From Dicaeum eximium (Eukaryota; Chordata; Aves; Passeriformes; Dicaeidae), in assembly GCA_013396995.1 (NCBI GenBank), contig VWZP01008131.1, forward strand, positions 248,001-312,000: a stretch of DNA of 64,000 bases, given 5' to 3'. The position numbers and the translations under genes are program-made. Of the stretch, positions 38,793 through 50,300 are shown in pieces (position 1 is the stretch's first letter; every line of letters begins with the position of its first letter). Under the pieces are notes generated by a model, which did no database searches, was not told the origin of the DNA, and worked only from the letters and a program-made list of their open reading frames with translations.

Positions 38793-39062
38793 AACTGGAA
38801 AAAAAACCCCAAAGTTTTAAGTGATCAAGTTGTCTTCTTGCTTGAGGAGTTGGTTTGTGTGTGCAGGAGTTTGGAGCGGCGGGGTTGTTTGGACACCCCT
38901 GGAGCAGTCGCTGCCTCAGCTCCAGTTCTCAGGTGGGAGCAGGAGGAAATGGAATTCTCTGGGGTTGAGGTTTCCCAGCAGTGCTGAGGTTTGGTCTGAG
39001 CTGCCATCAGGGCCTTGGCAGCCACCACGAGAGCACGAGCTGGTGCTCACAGTCCCACAGCT

Positions 39063-39161
39063 GCCATGGGACATGGGACATGGCCATGGGACATTGCCAT
39101 GGGACATGGCCATGGGACATTGCCATGGGACATTGCCATGGGACATGGACATGGGACATTG
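39063..39161. repeat. Minisatellite (CCATGGGACATTG / CATGGGACATGG)n
   Basis: About nine tandem units of roughly 6-13 bases around CATGGGACA, with alternating ATGG and ATTGC spacers. CCATGGGACATTGCCATGGG-type units give local dyad symmetry at each CCATGG. Confidence 0.9.
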
Positions 39162-39826
39162 TCTTGTCACAGCGAGGCCACAGCACTGCCCAGGGCCAGC
39201 ACAGCCCCAGCTGCCCTGACCTGCAGCAGGTTCTACAGCAAGAGCAGGGGTTGTGCAGGGCTTTGTGCAGGGCTTTGTGGTGTCTGTGCTCCCACTCCTG
39301 CCCAGCCCTGCTGCCATGAGCACTGCACGGAGCCTGTCCTGCCCCAGTGCCTGTCAAACTGTTCTGCTTCACCCCCTCTGTGGCTCTTGGTGCCCCTCTG
39401 CCAGAGCAGCCAGGAGCAGCCAGCAGTGCCTGCCAAGCCCTGGCAGCAGCTGCCTCCTCATTAGCAGAGAGGATTAGACTCCTCTCTCTTTCAAAGCCCC
39501 CTCGCTGCTCTGCTGCAGCTCCCAGCCATTCTGTTTTCAGATGTCATTATCTGAACATGCTCCTAATCCAACCTTGGAGCCCAGAGGTTTGTTCTCACTG
39601 GAGCTCTGCCCACAGCATGTGGAATATTTAAATGGCTGTTTCCAGGTGGGGACGGGGACAGAGACAACACAATTCATTGCTGGAAAGCTTTTGCTGGAAC
39701 CTTTTCTCAGTGGGACTCCGACTGGACTCCATAAAAGAATGACCAAGCTGTGGGAGAAGGTGCAAGTTGAACAAATCAAAGTCTCACTATTGCATTTGTT
39801 CCAAGCCCTTGCAGGTGGTGACAGTG

Positions 39827-39880
39827 CAGCCTTGCACCCACAGCCCTGCATCCACAGCCCTGCACCCACAGCCTTGCACC
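39827..39880. repeat. Short minisatellite (ACAGCCCTGCACCC)n
   Basis: Three to four units of cacagccctgcatc or a close variant. Confidence 0.8.
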
Positions 39881-40513
39881 TGGTGAGCCCTGGGAAGCAG
39901 CAGCTCCTATTGCACTTTGATAGCTCAAGCACATCCCTGTAACAGCCTTTGAGTCCTCTCTGGCAGACACTGTCACATGGAAATCCAACACTCAGGCTCC
40001 AGCCCTCACCTTTTGGGTCTCTGCTGTCTTGAACAGATTCCACCTGAAAGCTGACAAAACCTACAATTCCTACCTTCAAAAAACAATTCCTACTAAATGG
40101 GTGAGGGCAAAGAGGGAAAAAGGCTCTGAGCATTTGTAGGTACAGGAGGTGCTGGAAGGGATGACAAGTTCTTCAAGCCAGCCCTGGGGGCTCACTGGGT
40201 CCCTCAGACCCTTCCTCCCTCTCCAGGGTCAGGCTTTGCTCAGAGGATGGGAGTCTGGTCCCTTCCCCAGCAGGGCAGGGTGTCCTCGCCCAGTCCTGCT
40301 CTTGCCCCAGGCCCATCCTAGCCGAGGAAGGGTGGCCAACAGAGGCAGCTTCCCTTCTTCCTTTTGCTCTTTTTTGGCAGGAAAACTCTTAAACAAACAA
40401 CTGAAGAAACACTGAAGATTTAAGTAAACAGCTGAAGATTTATCTGACAGGCAGACAGAGCTGTTCCCTGCCCCTTCCCTCCCTCCCCACAGGGCAGTGG
40501 CCAGCAGCCCCTG

Positions 40514-40590
40514 TCCTGAGCCCCACTGCTGCCCTGAGCCCCACTCACTGCTGCCCTGAGCCCCACTCACTGCTGCCCACAGCCCCACAG
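40514..40590. repeat. Minisatellite (CTGCCCTGAGCCCCACTCACTG)n
   Basis: Three to four imperfect units of gccctgagccccactcactg or a shorter form. Confidence 0.85.
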
Positions 40591-40647
40591 AGCCTCCCTG
40601 GGATCCCAGGGCATGGCCAGGCTCTGCCTAAATGCCAGAGCTCTGCA

Positions 40648-40697
40648 GCTGGGCCCAGCTGAACTGGGCCCAGCCAGCTGAACTGGGCCCAGCTGAG
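40648..40697. repeat. Minisatellite (GCTGAACTGGGCCCA)n
   Basis: Three imperfect copies of agctgaactgggccca, each centred on the palindrome tgggccca. Confidence 0.8.
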
Positions 40698-43600
40698 ACA
40701 CTTGGGCTGTGGCCAGAGCCAGCCAGCCCTGCGAGGGCCCAGTTCAGCTGTGAGCCCTCAGCAAGGGCCTTCATTCAGAGGCCAGGTGCTTTCCCTGCAA
40801 GGCACGTCCTGGGAAGGGCCAGGGCTGCCAGGACAGCAGGGCCCAGCTCTGGGCTGTGGCTGCAGCACCAATGTCCCTGCTGTGCCCCCTGGCCCAGCCT
40901 CTGTGCCCAGGGCTGCAGCCCCTCCCCACCCCCTGCACACAGCACCCACTGCAGGGCATCCCCACACCTCCCCATTTTCCCACTGTTTTACACAGATCTG
41001 CAGGTTCTGCCTGCAGCTTTTAGATCTGGGGGGAAAAGGAGGCAAGGAAGAGAGGCAGCAGTGGGATATTCTAAATCCAGGCTGCACCAGGCTCGTTCTG
41101 GCAAACAGAAAAGCCTGTGAAGCCAGAGGGAGTCCCAAGCTCCATCTCACACCCCAAACCTGCTGCTGCTGCCGTGGAAGGGTTGATATTACTGCAAAAG
41201 GCAGGAGGGTAGGCAGAGATGGGACCTGCTGCGGGCAGTGCAGGGGGCAGAAAGCAAAGAATAATTCATCTGTACAGGAAAGCTGCAGCTTTTAGCACCC
41301 AGTCCTTAGGGCATGCACAAAGTTGAAACTGCTTAAGCAAATGTGCTCAAAGAGATGGGAGAATGTCCACCCCAGAATTTGCTCTGGTTTAATTAAATTA
41401 GGTAAAGAAATTAATTTCAGACAGGTGTTCCTCTAGCTGTGCACCCACACAAAACCTCAGTAGCAGCTCTAAAGCAGAGGAGCTGGAAGCAGCCTGTGAA
41501 GTGTTGGGAGGGACAGAGGATGAGGAGATGGACACGAGGGAAGGTGCACGGCAGACACGAGCAGGATGCAGCACAGAACAGCCTGGCCAAGCAAAGGGAC
41601 CGAGACACAGGCAGGCAGCCTGGCAAAGGGACAGCCAGAGAAAGGAAAACAGGCAGCAACAAGCCAGCTGCACTTCTTGATCCTCTGAATCAGCCCTACC
41701 CAGCCAATCCCCTCCTCACACAGGACACACAGCCCCAGAGAAAAGTGAGTATTTTACCTAAACCCACGAAAAGCACCATGCCACTCTCCTGCTCCTCTTC
41801 TGGCTGTCCTTACAGCCAGCATCATAAAACATCTCTCATTATTTGCACAAACATAGAAGAAACAATAAAACCCTGAAGGATTGATTCCTTCAGCAGATGC
41901 AGAAAAGGAGGGCTTGGTACAAAACCAGGGTGTTGTTCTAGGAGGCTCCATACTGTAAGTAATCCCTGAGCAGTCCTTGCAAAGCATTTGGGGAGATTTT
42001 TAGCCTGAAAGACACTTTACAGAAATAAATTGTAATTGAGTTTTAATAATCTTCCCCTTTTCAGAAAGGGCCTAACAGATGCTGCCTCGTGCTCACTTCT
42101 GCCCCATTTCAAATATTTTTACCTTATTTGGATGAAATATATTATTTTTCTAAAGAAAGGAGGCTGGGTTTTGGTTTTTTTTTCTCCAAAGAGCTGGTTT
42201 TCCCTTCGTCCAGCTGGTGCCTTTATTAGGTTAATGCTTGCTCCCTTTTGGGGATGGGATTGTTTTTTTCCCTGATCTGGGACAGACCATGCCAGCCCCT
42301 CAATCTAAAAGCTTGCAGCTTGTGCTGCACAGCAAGTGGAGAAGTTGGGCCCTGATCTCCATCTTCCCTCTTCCCCGATACCCCAAAACTCACCCTAAGT
42401 ATATTTCCATTTTTTTATATTCTTTCTAAGAGCATAAGAAGTGGTGAGAGCCACCCTTTCACACATAATACATGGACACAGCTCCAAAGATGCCCATCCA
42501 GGCTGACTCCTGAGGAAGCAGCACAGTCTGGGGATAAGACAGGAAAAGGAAAATGAAGAGAGCTGGAAGCTCTCTCCTGTACCTTGGGTATATAATTTCC
42601 CTTGTTTCACCTTCCAGCTCCCCTTTATTGATGTTTCTAACCCCTGGAGATCAAGCCTTCCTTTTGCTTTGCACTTGCACAGCACCCAGAGGTATAAGAG
42701 GGCTGGAAAACCCACAGCTCAAGCTCATCATGAGTTTTTGGTGTGCGGGGTCACCACCCACAAACAATCTGTGCTTAACACGAAACACCAGCACACAGAA
42801 AGGACCTTCCAAAGCTTCCTGTGTCAAAGCCCTTGGCAAACACTCACATCTCCACAGCCTGCTGCTGGAGGGTTTAATCAGGCGTGGAGACCTCGACTTA
42901 AACAAAACAAAAAAAACCAGGTCTGCAACAAAATGCTGCTCTGGACCTGCTGCCTTTGTGTTGCCCAAGCAGGGCCCTGCCCCAGCACAGGAGAAGCAAG
43001 GCTGAGGTGCTGGGCAGCTCCTCACTCACACCTGCACAGCCCAGCCTCAGGGCCAGTGGCCACAGCTGGGTGGTGGCCAGAGCAGGGCTGGGGCTCTCAG
43101 GGTTCATGGGCTGGGGGCTGCACAAGCTGCAGGACCTTGCACAACAGCTGGTTCCCAAAGGTGGCTTTCTCAGCAACCTGTCTGTGTTACAGCTTTCTGC
43201 CAGCCAGGATTTCATCCACCATGTGTGAAATCCAAGACACACTTACAAGTAAAATACTTTGCAAAGTCATCCTCTTCCTTCTAATCCCAAACACTTTGGT
43301 TTGTTTGGTTATGTCACCAACACACAAAAGACAATAAATATAAGATTCTTCCTGCTTTTGACAAAGATACACACAGGACCAGTTTGGCACGTCTGAGGGT
43401 AAGGAAGGTTGGAGGGAGATGATCAGGAAATATCTCTCTTAACCCCTTCTCTCTCTTGAGTAGCCCACATTTCACTTGCAGCTATTGGAAAGGGAGTTTT
43501 TACATTCTCAAATTACTGGGAAGTACCAGTCTGATGTTGTTTCCTCTAGGAGAAAGGGTGACAGGCATTCACTGAAATGTATCCAGATGACACTGTCCAG

Positions 43601-43771
43601 AGGAAGCTCCCCTCACCTGGTTATGATATATAACCTTAATAATATGTTATTAAGGATCTACAGAAACCATGTTAGAACCCACTGAACTTGACTCTCTGGT
43701 GTGTTATTGTTCTTCCTGTGTAAAACAGAGCACACAGTAAAACAGCACCTGAACAAGCCAGGTGGTAGGGA

Positions 43772-43789
43772 ACTGCTGCTGCTGCTGCT
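43772..43789. repeat. CTG trinucleotide run
   Basis: Six uninterrupted CTG units in intergenic DNA. Confidence 0.85.
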
Positions 43790-45529
43790 GTCTCATTCTG
43801 CAGGTAAAAGCTGCTCTACCTGGTCACCTTTCAGTCAGTAGGATGACACTGTCAGTGCCAACAGGCCCGTGGGGTAAGCATTTCACAGGGCAGCTGAGCT
43901 AAGAAGTTTGTTTCTAGGAAAAAAAAAAAAAGAAGAAAAAAATTACAAGTCAGTAGTCAGGCCACAAGGACCAAAATCCTCTTCCTGCAATTGTTGCTGT
44001 GCTGGAAAGAGAAGGAACACAACACAGAGTAACAGAACTTGTGATTCATGACCATGAATACCTGCAGGTTAGAAGGTCTGGCTTCTTCCAAATTCTCTGC
44101 TGGTGGGTTGGATCTCTTCAATAAAATACACAAACAGCCCATCAGCAGCCAGAGGCACAGAGTTACATGTTTTGAGCAGCAATGGCCTTGATGGGGTTTT
44201 CTGGGATTCATCAGGTTGGATAAAGGAAAAACTTTAGAGCTGGCACAATATACAGAAAACCTACAGCATTGGTAAGATAGTAAGAAAGAGAAACTAATGG
44301 AGAGAAAAGAGCAGTTAAAGAAAACTGCCTTTTATTCTGCACCAGAAATTCTGAGGTAAATTAATTGAACACTGGCAACATGGAGGAAAAGGGGGGGAAA
44401 TGAACCCACAGGGATGCTTGAACTATAAACCCTGTAAGTCACTCTGCAGGGCACATACCTCAGCAACATATTTTCCACATTTCACCAACTGCTGTTGTCC
44501 AGGCACTTTCTATTTTCAAAACCTTCTATGTATATGAAATGTATATAGGCAGGACAATACTTTTTCATCACATCCCTCTGTTGTTGTTTTTTCTTTTCAC
44601 AAGGATTCCTGGCTAGGAGAAATGAAAAGTGTCATCTCTTGAGAAAAGCCTTTCTTTTTAAAACACTTTGAAATTTGCCCTGTTTTAGCTAAACGTGACG
44701 TTCCTTGTGAACGTTAAACAGTGGAGAGAGAGACTGAGAGGGAGAGACACACACACACTCCCTCACTCCTGGGGAAGATATTCGTCCATTTAAGGCATGA
44801 GAAATCATCACATTCAGCAGCAGGTCTAAATACAGTAATATGAAGGTCCCATCACTCCCCCGAGCAGGAAAATGTCACTGTGTACCAGACACCCAAATAC
44901 TTGGGAATCAAGTAAATCCCTCATTTTTCAGAAGGGAGCCAAATCCTTCTGCTGAACAATGATGGGACTGTAGCAGCCACAGTTTACTTGCTGCACAGCC
45001 TCTTCTCTGGTGGCTGCAGGACTGGGATGGCAGGGTGAGACCAGTCATGGGACCAGCACAGCATTCCCTCCTGGAGATAAGGCTCAGGGGTCAGGGGATA
45101 TCTCACAGGCTCCCTTCAGCACCTCCTGCTGCTGGTGGAAGGAGCAGGACCAGCATCATTGCACACGCTGCAGAGCCTCCTGCTGGGAGCAGGGGCACAG
45201 AAGAGCTGCTCTGCTCTCCTGGGGGTGCATCCCTCCAGCCCTGCACCACCAGGGACACCATGGTCTTTGTTTGGTGTGGAACATCACCATGCTCCTGGAG
45301 CTATCTGCACTGTACCTTACACTACACTTACACCACTGCCTCCTGCTGAAACTGCTTGGGAGCAGCCACAAAACCAACCACAAATGCTCTTTGGAAAACA
45401 TTTTAGAAGGAGCAGATTTCTGTAACCATCCCTTTCCCCTCCCTTGACCACCCTACATGCATGTTTCTTCCAAAAATAAGAGCCACAGTAACCCAGTAAT
45501 AGCCTGATGTTAAATAGTGGTAACTCATA

Positions 45530-45535
45530 TTTATT
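45530..45535 (-). terminator. PEX14: PEX14 candidate poly(A) signal AATAAA (minus strand)
   Basis: The plus strand reads TTTATT. A Pumilio-like TGTACATA (minus strand, 45548-45541) lies six bases upstream in the transcript. It is about 1.37 kb after the stop. Another TTTATT at 44331-44336 is an alternative, farther end. Confidence 0.5.
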
Positions 45536-45985
45536 ACAATTATGTACAATCATATTTTATATTTGGAATCTATACATGATCACACGGACGAGCACACTTG
45601 CTTGGTGAGGACAGTGAGACTCGGCTGTTACAAGAATTGCTCTGCTAAGATGCTCTGATGCAGTGAACAGTATCATTGGACACCACCATTTCACCAGCTG
45701 CAAACACAATGCTGCAAGTTGTGACAGGTTTGAAATTCACTGGCTTGTGTTTGGCCCAAGGGGGCAGGGAGAAAGGCTGGACTGGGCAAGAAGGGCCAGC
45801 GGTCAAACCTTAGAACTGGAGCTGTGCTCTGCTAGAGACACTGCTTTGCTGAAGCAGGTGCCTGTCACTGGAGACAGGCCAGTTTTATGGTCATTTTTCT
45901 TCTCATTTAGGGAGGAAAAAAAAGGCTAAAAATCATTGCAAATATTCAGAATTAATGAACTATTTCAGTATCTGATTTCATCCAA

Positions 45986-46009
45986 TTCGTTCGTTCATTC
46001 ATTCATTCA
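45986..46009. repeat. Tetranucleotide microsatellite (CATT/CGTT)n
   Basis: Tandem ttcg then attc units. Confidence 0.85.
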
Positions 46010-46389
46010 GGGCAGCTATAAATAAAATATAAGATGACAAAAACTGATGTGAGCTCCTTGTCTTTGGAGGAGGAAGGGTAATTGGCATGAGTGGAGTCAA
46101 CTTCTTCTAAAGCCTTTTACTGGGGAGCAATCATCAACAAAGCCAGCTCTTCTCCTGGATTTTACTGCGGCCATGACACCCAGGCTTGGTCCCTACCAAC
46201 AGGCCACTCTGAATGTAATATAAGCATGTGGGGTGGAAATAGCATTCTTCAGACCCACAGAAATTTAGTGGTTTTACATGCTAGGTAGTTTCAGCAATCT
46301 GAGGCTTGGCATAAGGTTTGGAAGAGCCAAGACTGAGATCTGGTGAGGAATTTGAGGCTCATAGTTCTGGTGGGTTCTTTTGGTTGATT

Positions 46390-46425
46390 TGGTTTTGTTT
46401 TGTTTTGTTTTGTTTTTGGGTTTTT
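46390..46425. repeat. (TTTTG)n microsatellite
   Basis: Four to five ttttg units plus a T-run within the PEX14 3' UTR. Confidence 0.85.
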
Positions 46426-46900
46426 TTTTGCAATAGAGTATCAAGTAGCTTGAGAAATAAAACAGGGTTATTTTGGGAAACAGAGAACTGGTTTGGGCCT
46501 TATGTGGGATTAAAGGCTTGAGAAATCAAGGAGCTCAGGACAGACTGGTTTCTGAAATTGGACAGAAGGGCTCTAGGATGCAGCAAGAGGCCAACTGCTC
46601 CTGTAAGAGGGTTCTGTAGCTGTGGTGCATGGTAAGGCCATCGGTCTGCCAGCCCAGCAGTGACCCCAGCTCATGGCAAGAAGGGCTGGGAGGGGAGAAG
46701 AAGCCACTGCAAGACTGCAAAGCCCTGTGGTTAAACAGGGCAATCATGTTGTTCACCAAGCAATCACGACCCTGCTCAAGGCCAATCAAGGGGAAATCAC
46801 TGCAGGGAATGGTAGCTTTTCTCTCCCCCAAATGGGAGAGGCACTGGGCACAGTGCAGCGGGCTGGGGAGATGTGCAGCAGCAGCAGCAGCCAGGGTGTC

Positions 46901-47366
46901 TTAGTCAATCTCGTTCTCGTTGCTCGCCCCCTCAGGTCTCCGTAGCTTCTCCACCTGCTCGTTAATCTGACCATCCCCTCCTCGCCGGTCCTCAGTCTGC
47001 ACACCCAGACACTCCTCCTCGTCCACGTGGCTGACATCGTCATCCTCATCGTCCTCTTCCTCCTCCTCATTCCTTTTGGTTTCCCGCTTCTCCTCCTCCC
47101 CCTGCACCTCCATGCGCACCTGGCTGCTGACGTCGATGGTGGCCGTGGTGGCCTCCTCCGTGCTGAGCAGGTGGCAGCTGGCCTTGGAGCCCTCGGGGCT
47201 GTGGTTCTCCTTCACGGGGGAGGACGTGGTGGACTCGTTGCTGACTGGGGAGATGTCACTGCTGCTGTTGTGGTTGGCAACCACCGGGTTGGAGGGTGAG
47301 CTGGGCTTCACGGGGATCTGCCATGACGGGATCTTGGGAGCTGAGGGGGAGGGAGGGAACTGCCTC
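46901..47366 (-). CDS. PEX14: PEX14 exon P6 (last): Ser/Pro region, acidic C-terminus
   Basis: The acceptor on the minus strand is CTCTCCTCCAAG; the first base completes an Arg codon. It encodes RQFPPSPSAPKIPSWQIPVK, a Ser-rich NHNSSSDISPVSNESTTSS, then RMEVQGEEEKRE, an acidic run of about 15 residues, VSHVDEEECLGVQTEDRRGG and the C-terminal QINEQVEKLRRPEGASNENE-ID. Stop TAA at 46903-46901. An ATG-initiated frame at 47311 is only an internal Met-like start and not the real N-terminus. Confidence 0.97.
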
Positions 47367-50300
47367 CTTGGAGGAGAGAAAGGGCATTTTGTTATAAATA
47401 CTGAGGGGTCTCAGCAAGACTGAAACTGCAAGTCTCTTTGCCATAAGTGAGCAAAACCAAGGCCACTTCACTTCTCCAGAGAGATTCTCCAAGTGCTTTA
47501 CAAGCGCTCAGCAATCGAGCCTGTCCACATGGAAAAGATCCCAGCTGGGCAGTCTGAAGCACTGAAATGATCTGATTTGGCCAATTTTACAAAGTAAACT
47601 AGCACTCAGGAATGCTGCCTGTGAAAAGGCAGGGGTGTCCCTTTGTAAGACAATCACTAATGAATTGGTACAGAAAATTCCCAGTGGAGCAAGAAGTCTG
47701 ACACACCAGGAGCCTGAGCCAGGGAATTTCACCACCTGGCTCTCACCTCATGTGATACACCACTATTGCATCCTGGCTCACTGCAATCCAGAGCCTTTCT
47801 CCCAGTCCCAGCATGCACTTTACATGTCTGGGCCAGGCCCTGGCTGCCACAAACTGGTTCTCCTCCTCTGACTTGAATGAAGTCACAGCAGCTTGCTCCA
47901 GCTGGAGAGCTGGCCCTGAGTCCCTTCCAGGTGGATTTGAAGGATGTGACACTAGCAGGGTAATGCCCAGAACTAACAGGAGATTCCAAGTGCCAAACAG
48001 GACAAATACAAGTGCAAGGGGAGCACTGGTGCCCTCAGAGAGTCATCCCCCATGAGGGCAAAGCACAAAAGCAGCCTGCTGTAGGACTCCCATGCATCCT
48101 TGCCTGTGTGTGTGCAAAGTGGGAGTGTGGAGAGGTGCTGGATCAAGGCCTGCAAAGGCTGAGTGCCAGGGGTCCTCGTGCCCCTCAGGGCAGCTGGCAG
48201 TGCCACAACAAGAGCAGAGCAGAGGAAAGCTGGCTGCTCTCCTGCACTCACTGCCTTCCCTGAGGCTGAAGGGGCAGCAGGAGCTGCTCTCACCTCCCCT
48301 GCTGCTGCTGCCACCAGCAGCCACTGCAGAGATGGGCTGAGCTCAGCCCATCCTCTCTGAGTGCTCTGCTGGGGCACGACTCTTTTCATCCTGGCCATGC
48401 CCTGACCATGAGCAAGGCAGCTGAACAGCACTCAGAAGGGACTCTCTAAAATAGAATACAGGTGCAGGTGCTGTCAGTTCCTCAAACTAGGTGAGAGGCA
48501 TCCTGACTGTGGGGGAAGTGCAAACAGAAAGGAAAAACCTTATAAATTCCCTAAAGCACTCTGTGATTTGAGGCCAGTTTGAAAAGTATTTTGAGACCTG
48601 CAAACAGAAAGTGATAGCGGAGTGCAAAATGGTATTATTAAAATAGCAGTAACAGGATATAGAGGTAGCTCCTGTTGGAAATGCCTTTCCTTTCTAGGAT
48701 CGAGGGAATGTCAGAAAGCAGCAGCACTTCCCCCACAACAGTCTGCTCACATATTGCATCCATACCTGTTCAGGAGAAGTCCTTTTAAAGAGTAGATCTC
48801 AGATTTCAATTCATTAATATTCTGTGACTCCAGAATCCAGTTGGTGGAAGTTGTGGCCTAGAACATGAACAACAAGACATAAAGATCAGTATCTGAACTG
48901 GAAGACAGTTCACCAATGTCACTTTTTCCTCTGTCGCTCTTCTGCTCCCATCTGGGAATTTTGAGTCCTGTGGATAACAGCATAAGCTCTATCACTTCAA
49001 ATCTCTTAGATCTGAGCAAAACAACTTCCACACTAAGAAGTACTTGAACAGATCCCCACGATGACCAGAAATAATAATTGTCTCAAGGTGCCAAGACTAT
49101 TCAATATTTGCTTTGTGTTTGGGGGGCTAATTAATCTTGTCTCCAGTCTTGCCTCCCATGCACGATTGCTAAAGCATCTCATGGGGACATTTCTTTTTTC
49201 AGGAGGCCAGCTCTTGTGAGAATTCAGGCACAGCTGGGCCCACCCTGGATGTTTTCCACCAATGTATCAGACAGAGAACAATACACAGAGAGATAAACCA
49301 AATTGTTTGGCACAGCCCTACTGAATGATTTCTAGAGAAGAACTAGAACTAGGATCCTGAACAGCAGTGGGAGTTGCACTGAATCAGGGCCTTTACTCCT
49401 TCATGTGACTGAACTTAGCTGAGGCAACAGATTTGAATACTGTATATTAACAACTGTTTTAAAACCATTTGCTCATTTCTCCTAAATCATGAAAGAAACA
49501 ATCAATTATCTGCACTCTGTGGCATTTAGAGGTGGGCTGATAAATACATACTTGAAAGTTTTCCCTACCTGATCTGAAGAATCAGATCTATGCCTGAGTT
49601 ACCAGGTCATGTCTCCAGAAGCAGCTGGACTAGGCACTGTCTCCTGGATATTTCAAGGCAATGAATGCAGTTTTGTGGGGAAAGATGATAAGTAACTCAG
49701 GGAAGCCTGGTAGAGCTGCTGTCAGAATTGCATCAGAATTGCCATGGGATTATCAGGCAGAAATTAGAGTAAGGAACTGAGGATAACATGCTGCAGACAA
49801 TACTTTTGGCACTCTTTCTTTTAACCCTTTTGGGAACTTGAGAAATGGGAGTTTTCTAAACACAGATCATGGTCTGTGGTTATCCCAGCCTTTTGCTCCA
49901 GTAACTCCTGTAGCCATGAGACCAAAGAACACTCCTGCCTGGCATTGCCCACAGTAATTTCTGCTAAAAGCCATTAGGAACAAACACATTGGTGAGTATC
50001 ACTGCAGGGGTAGTTCCAATAAATTCCCCAGCAAAGGAAGCCAGAACTGGAATAACAAAAAGCTTCTCCTCAGCAGTTCCCCCTAGATGCAGCAGAACTG
50101 CTCACAGGGACTGCTGGGCTCCAAACCCAAAGGGCTGGGAGAGGCTCAGGCTGCAGGAGCTCTGTTACACACAGATGCATTCCCTCAGGATTCACACTCC
50201 CAGCCTCAGACAGCAAGAATCCAGGAGCCACTGTTCTGGCTTTCTAAGACCTTGAAAGCTACAGCAGCACATTAACAAGGGAGTGATTTCCACTCACTGG

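Larger units (their letters stand above)
34563..38810 (+). other. CASZ1: CASZ1 3' UTR
   Basis: Runs from the stop to the AATAAA at 38787-38792; the cleavage point near 38810 is inferred. It is AT-rich in parts, with unusual poly-A/T and TA repeats, a C-rich minisatellite, an assembly gap and a decayed palindromic repeat. Earlier AATAAA words at 38113-38118 and near 38415 could give shorter ends. Confidence 0.7.
38811..45510. other. Intergenic region between convergent CASZ1 and PEX14
   Basis: No exon, RNA gene or intact mobile element recognised. It has GC-rich patches and several minisatellites (39063-39161, 39827-39880, 40514-40590, 40648-40697) and a CTG run at 43772-43789. Long reading frames here are low-complexity artefacts. 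Confidence 0.7.
45511..46900 (-). other. PEX14: PEX14 3' UTR (inferred)
   Basis: From the stop at 46901-46903 to the putative signal at 45530. It includes CATT/GTTC and TTTTG simple repeats (45986-46009, 46390-46425). The 3' end is not certain. Confidence 0.5.

Noticed and set aside
39015..41300. Overlapping long frames in the intergenic region
   Set aside because: They are low-complexity translations of GC-rich minisatellites with no domain or splice structure.
46901..47311. 136-residue frame as a complete small gene
   Set aside because: The frame continues upstream to a proper acceptor at 47367 and matches the PEX14 C-terminus.
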